Of a DNA stretch of 8,459 nt, positions 6,308 through 8,459 are shown piece by piece (position 1 is the first letter of the stretch; every line of letters begins with the position of its first letter). Below the pieces are notes generated by a model that did not search any database, was not told where the DNA came from, and saw only the letters and a list, made by a program, of their open reading frames with translations. The position numbers were made by a program, and so were the translations under genes. Origin of the DNA: Planctomycetaceae bacterium (GTDB taxonomy: Bacteria; Planctomycetota; Planctomycetia; Pirellulales; PALSA-1355); NCBI GenBank assembly GCA_005773095.1, contig SXHT01000364.1:1-8459 (forward strand). Reading direction: 5' to 3'.

Positions 6308-7630
6308 ATGTCCACCGCCTCACAGCTCGTCAAAGCCAAAAAGTCGATCGAAGCCCAGGATAACGAAGAAATGTCCCTGGTCGAGGTTCTCCGTGCCCGC
6401 GAGAACGGCGTCGATTTTCGCACTGCCGCCAGCATGTTTGCCGGGGCCGTGGACCATTTCGAGTCCAAAGGCCATAACCTCTACCGCCGGATGTTGCTGG
6501 AGCCAAGCGACGCCGAAGCCCTGGTGGATTACCCGCACGAAGCCGGCGAACGTCGGATGATCATGCTGGCCAGCAATAACTACCTCGGCCTCGCCAGCCA
6601 TCCTAAGGTGATTGAAGCCGCTTGCCAGGCCGCCCGGATGTACGGCGCCGGAGCGGGCAGCTCGCCGCTCTTGGTGGGCACCTTCCCGACCACGCGAAAG
6701 CTGGAAACCAAACTGGCCAATTTCAAGGGGACCGAAGAAGCCTGCGTGTTCGCCACCGGTTACTCGGCCAATGTGGGCGTGATCTCGGCCGTTTGCGGTA
6801 AGAACGACCTGGTCATCCTCGACCGCTATTCGCACGCCAGCATGGTCGACGGCGCCAAGCTCTCGGGGGCCCAATTGAAAGTCTTCCGCCACAACGATGT
6901 GGAACACCTGGACAACGTGCTCCGACGCAACCAGGATGCCCGCACCCGGCTGGTGGCTGTCGAAGGCATCTACAGTATGGACGGCGACGCTGCCCCGCTC
7001 GACGAAATCCTTCGAGTGGTTCGCAAGCACGACGCAATGTTGCTCGTGGACGAAGCCCACTCGACGGGCGTCCTGGGCGAAGGCGGCCGTGGCGCCGCGG
7101 CCCACTTTGGCGTGGAAGGCCAGATCGACTTGCACGTCGGCACACTCAGCAAGGCCATCGGAGCTTGTGGCGGATTTGTGGCCGGCAAGTCGGACCTGGT
7201 GACGTACATTCGCTACTTCGCACGGTCAGGCATGTTCTCAACCGCTCCTTCGCCCATGGTGACGGCCGCCGCGGCCGCAGCTATTGAGGTCATCGAAGAA
7301 GAATCGTGGCGGGTCGAACGGCTTTGGGACAACTGCCGGTTCCTGCACAGCGAACTCAAGCGAATGGGCTTCAAGATCAGTGAACAACCCAGCCCAATCA
7401 TCCCGGTCATCGTCGGCTCCATGCCAATCCTGCGACAAATGACGCTCGAACTGCACCGGGCCAACATCTGCGTCAACTCGGTCCCCTTTCCAGCCGTGGC
7501 TCACGGCAGCGAGCGGCTGCGGATCAGCCTGACGGCCAACCACACTCGCGAACAATTGGTGGAAGCTCTGCGATGCATCAAGCGAGCCGCGTACAATGCG
7601 GGCCTTTTCGGCGAAAAGGCGGCCGCGTAG
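6308..7630 (+). CDS. Alpha-oxoamine synthase (KBL/BioF/SPT-family PLP enzyme)
   Basis: This is a fold-type I PLP enzyme that condenses an amino acid with an acyl thioester and releases CO2. Visible landmarks are LASNNYLGLASHPKVI (87-102), DRYSHAS with the ring-stacking His176, EGIYSMDGD (219-227), VDEAHSTGVLGEGGRG with Asp248 and His251, the Schiff-base lysine in GTLSKAIGACGGF (Lys282), FSTAPSPMV (310-318) and the substrate-carboxylate arginine in ERLRISLTANHT (Arg405). At 440 aa it is longer than BioF (about 385), the excess being an N-terminal extension of about 45-50 residues. The glycine-rich segment reads GAGAGSSPLLVGTFPTTRKLE (113-133) rather than the GSGGSR...H..LE of many relatives. 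Without bio genes nearby, BioF, 2-amino-3-ketobutyrate CoA ligase and serine palmitoyltransferase-like roles remain open; a lipid or acyl-carrier role is plausible. GGGAG lies 6 bases before the ATG. A strong terminator follows. Confidence 0.9.
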   Translation: MSTASQLVKAKKSIEAQDNEEMSLVEVLRARENGVDFRTAASMFAGAVDHFESKGHNLYRRMLLEPSDAEALVDYPHEAGERRMIMLASNNYLGLASHPKVIEAACQAARMYGAGAGSSPLLVGTFPTTRKLETKLANFKGTEEACVFATGYSANVGVISAVCGKNDLVILDRYSHASMVDGAKLSGAQLKVFRHNDVEHLDNVLRRNQDARTRLVAVEGIYSMDGDAAPLDEILRVVRKHDAMLLVDEAHSTGVLGEGGRGAAAHFGVEGQIDLHVGTLSKAIGACGGFVAGKSDLVTYIRYFARSGMFSTAPSPMVTAAAAAAIEVIEEESWRVERLWDNCRFLHSELKRMGFKISEQPSPIIPVIVGSMPILRQMTLELHRANICVNSVPFPAVAHGSERLRISLTANHTREQLVEALRCIKRAAYNAGLFGEKAAA

Positions 7631-7636
7631 GGAAGG

Positions 7637-7685
7637 GCAGATGGCAGATGGCAGATGGCAGATGGCGGGTAGCGGGTAGCGGGTA
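7637..7685. repeat. Double heptamer tandem array: 4 x GCAGATG then 3 x GCGGGTA
   Basis: Four perfect copies of GCAGATG (7637-7664) are followed without a gap by three perfect copies of GCGGGTA (7665-7685), so 49 bases keep an exact 7-base period while the unit changes. The array begins 7 bases after the synthase stop codon and ends one base before the terminator hairpin, so it would be transcribed as the 3' UTR. It resembles the short tandem heptamers (STRR) known from cyanobacteria; whether it is a related family is unknown. Confidence 0.85.
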
Positions 7686-7686
7686 G

Positions 7687-7725
7687 CAGCCAGCCGGATG
7701 GACGTTCCGGCTGGCTGTTTTTATT
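7687..7725 (+). terminator. Intrinsic terminator of the alpha-oxoamine synthase gene
   Basis: CAGCCAGCCGGA (7687-7698) pairs perfectly with TCCGGCTGGCTG (7706-7717) to give a 12-bp GC-rich stem with a 7-base loop, followed by TTTTTATT (7718-7725). It lies 57 bases after the synthase stop, directly behind the heptamer array. On the opposite strand no T-run follows, so it acts rightward only. Confidence 0.9.
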
Positions 7726-7955
7726 GTTGATGCACGGGCCGCGGACTGGCTCATTTTCCAGGCGAAGTCGAGGGAGGTGCATCGTCCTGTTGACGGGTTG
7801 CCCAACGTGGCTCCCGGGAAGATGTGTCTTGTCCCCCTCGCCCCGCCCAGCGGACCGCGGGCCTGCTTGTAACAATTGTGCCCCCAACACGCTCTGCAAG
7901 CAGGCGAACGTTTGTGAAAGCCGCGCAAGCCGACGCCGCACCAGGGGTCAGAGCC
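7726..7955. other. Intergenic leader upstream of the TrhA-like gene
   Basis: Together with the heptamer array and the terminator this makes a 325-base gap with no convincing gene. It contains the second copy of the 22-base repeat and an inverted repeat with perfect 9-base arms, GCCTGCTTG at 7861-7869 and CAAGCAGGC at 7897-7905. Its loop holds the palindrome ACAATTGT (7872-7879). No convincing promoter was recognised. The downstream frame stays open back to a TGA at 7791, so part of this stretch could be coding if a GTG start (7824, 7878 or 7914) were used. Confidence 0.45.
7734..7755. repeat. Copy 2 of the 22-base dispersed repeat
   Basis: This copy matches 4796-4817 at 20 of 22 positions, with differences only at positions 9 and 18 of the alignment. 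It lies directly after the synthase terminator and reads on into TTTTC. It is outside any gene, like copy 1. Confidence 0.55.
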
Positions 7956-8459
7956 ATGACATCATTAACAGGATCCTTCCGGCGGGCCGATTTCACCAGC
8001 TCCGCACTTGCTGCGCGGGGCACCGCGAGTGTCCGCGTGCGGTCGATCTCAGCGACGGAAAGCATCACCAACTTCGCCAAGGCGGCCGTGCTTTCGCTTC
8101 CTGCGATCGATTCGGCTCCGAGCATTCCCGGCCTGGAAACCGCGGCGAAAGTCGCCCAAGCGCTCACGCGGCCCAGCCTGCCCACACGCTCGGCCGCCGA
8201 GGAACTTCACGAGGAACGAGTCAACGCGATCACGCACGGAATCGGCCTCGTGCTTAGCATGGCGGGCATGATCTGCATGTTTTCATCGTCGCTGGCGGCC
8301 GGTAATCTGGTGCGCGCGGCAAGCGCCGGCGTCTTTGGCGTCACGCTGATGTTGATGTACGCGGCCTCAACCGCCCTGCATGCCGCGCGAACTCCTAAAC
8401 TGCAACTGCGATTCCAGGTCTGCGACCACGTCGCCATCTACTTGCTGATCGCCGGACCC
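7956..8459 (+). CDS. trhA: Hemolysin III / TrhA (PAQR-family) membrane protein, 3' end beyond the window
   Basis: The 168 visible codons end in the first part of a seven-helix PAQR/HlyIII domain. The domain starts at HEERVNAITHGIG (85-97), the usual E..N..TH entry. Two membrane helices follow (about 94-114 and 119-144), the second carrying the SxxxH motif (Ser138, His142) thought to help bind a metal ion. Helix three begins DHVAIYLLIAGP (157-168) at the window edge. The family works in the cytoplasmic membrane, where TrhA proteins are associated with membrane-fluidity homeostasis; the old hemolysin name is weakly founded. Before the domain there is an unusual segment of about 84 residues rich in Ala, Ser, Thr and Arg. 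ATG at 7956 has AGGGG 8 bases upstream and is the best start, but GTG at 8037 or 8088 would shorten the tail. A stop at 7791 limits upstream extension. Confidence 0.85.
   Translation, partial: MTSLTGSFRRADFTSSALAARGTASVRVRSISATESITNFAKAAVLSLPAIDSAPSIPGLETAAKVAQALTRPSLPTRSAAEELHEERVNAITHGIGLVLSMAGMICMFSSSLAAGNLVRAASAGVFGVTLMLMYAASTALHAARTPKLQLRFQVCDHVAIYLLIAGP

Noticed and set aside
7637..7685. Possible CRISPR-like array
   Set aside because: The units are 7 bases long with no spacers, so this is a simple tandem repeat.
7724..8257. Plus-strand 177-codon frame overlapping the start of the TrhA-like gene
   Set aside because: It runs in a different frame from the clear PAQR domain, crosses the 22-base repeat and leader, and its translation is Arg/Pro/Cys/His-rich without a domain.

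Overview
The window looks like chromosomal DNA from a GC-rich planctomycete, probably of the Pirellulales type. This rests on the codon use, on several proteins that resemble planctomycete-conserved hypotheticals (families around 80, 160 and 267 aa), and on long-tailed variants of common housekeeping proteins. The taxonomic call is from memory of these families, since no search could be run. No tRNA, rRNA, CRISPR array or intact transposase gene is visible.

Left part (1-1583). Bases 1-118 are repeat-like DNA with three copies of GGCGGGGTC. They abut a minus-strand LOG-family (cytokinin riboside 5'-monophosphate phosphoribohydrolase-like) gene that stops inside its catalytic PGGxGTxxE motif, so it looks like a disrupted gene. 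Upstream of it, a conserved 80-aa minus-strand hypothetical ends just before a strong hairpin. A 410-base divergent spacer then holds several GC-rich hairpins and a very good sigma70-type promoter (TTGACA-N17-TATCTT) facing right.

Middle (1584-4815). The promoter leads to tex, a complete S1-domain RNA-binding transcription accessory protein with an unusual roughly 100-residue basic, proline- and glycine-rich C-terminal tail. A 160-aa planctomycete-type hypothetical follows 76 bases later on the same strand and is probably cotranscribed. It converges on a minus-strand two-gene unit.

Right part (4816-8459). The minus-strand unit is an NTF2/SnoaL-like protein followed by a 267-aa protein, joined by an ATGA stop/start overlap. 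Divergent to it is a 440-aa PLP-dependent alpha-oxoamine synthase (KBL/BioF/SPT superfamily) with a textbook terminator. Between that gene and its terminator sits a 49-base array of two different heptamers (4 + 3 copies). The window ends inside a hemolysin III/TrhA (PAQR) membrane protein gene with an extra N-terminal segment of about 85 residues.

I see no obviously new multi-gene system. The points most worth a second look are the LOG gene broken at its active site next to repeat DNA, a 22-base dispersed repeat (20/22 identical) in two intergenic regions, the heptamer array, and the translationally coupled NTF2-like/267-aa pair, whose second protein carries a WSHF...WSV pattern reminiscent of the DUF1016 N-terminal domain.
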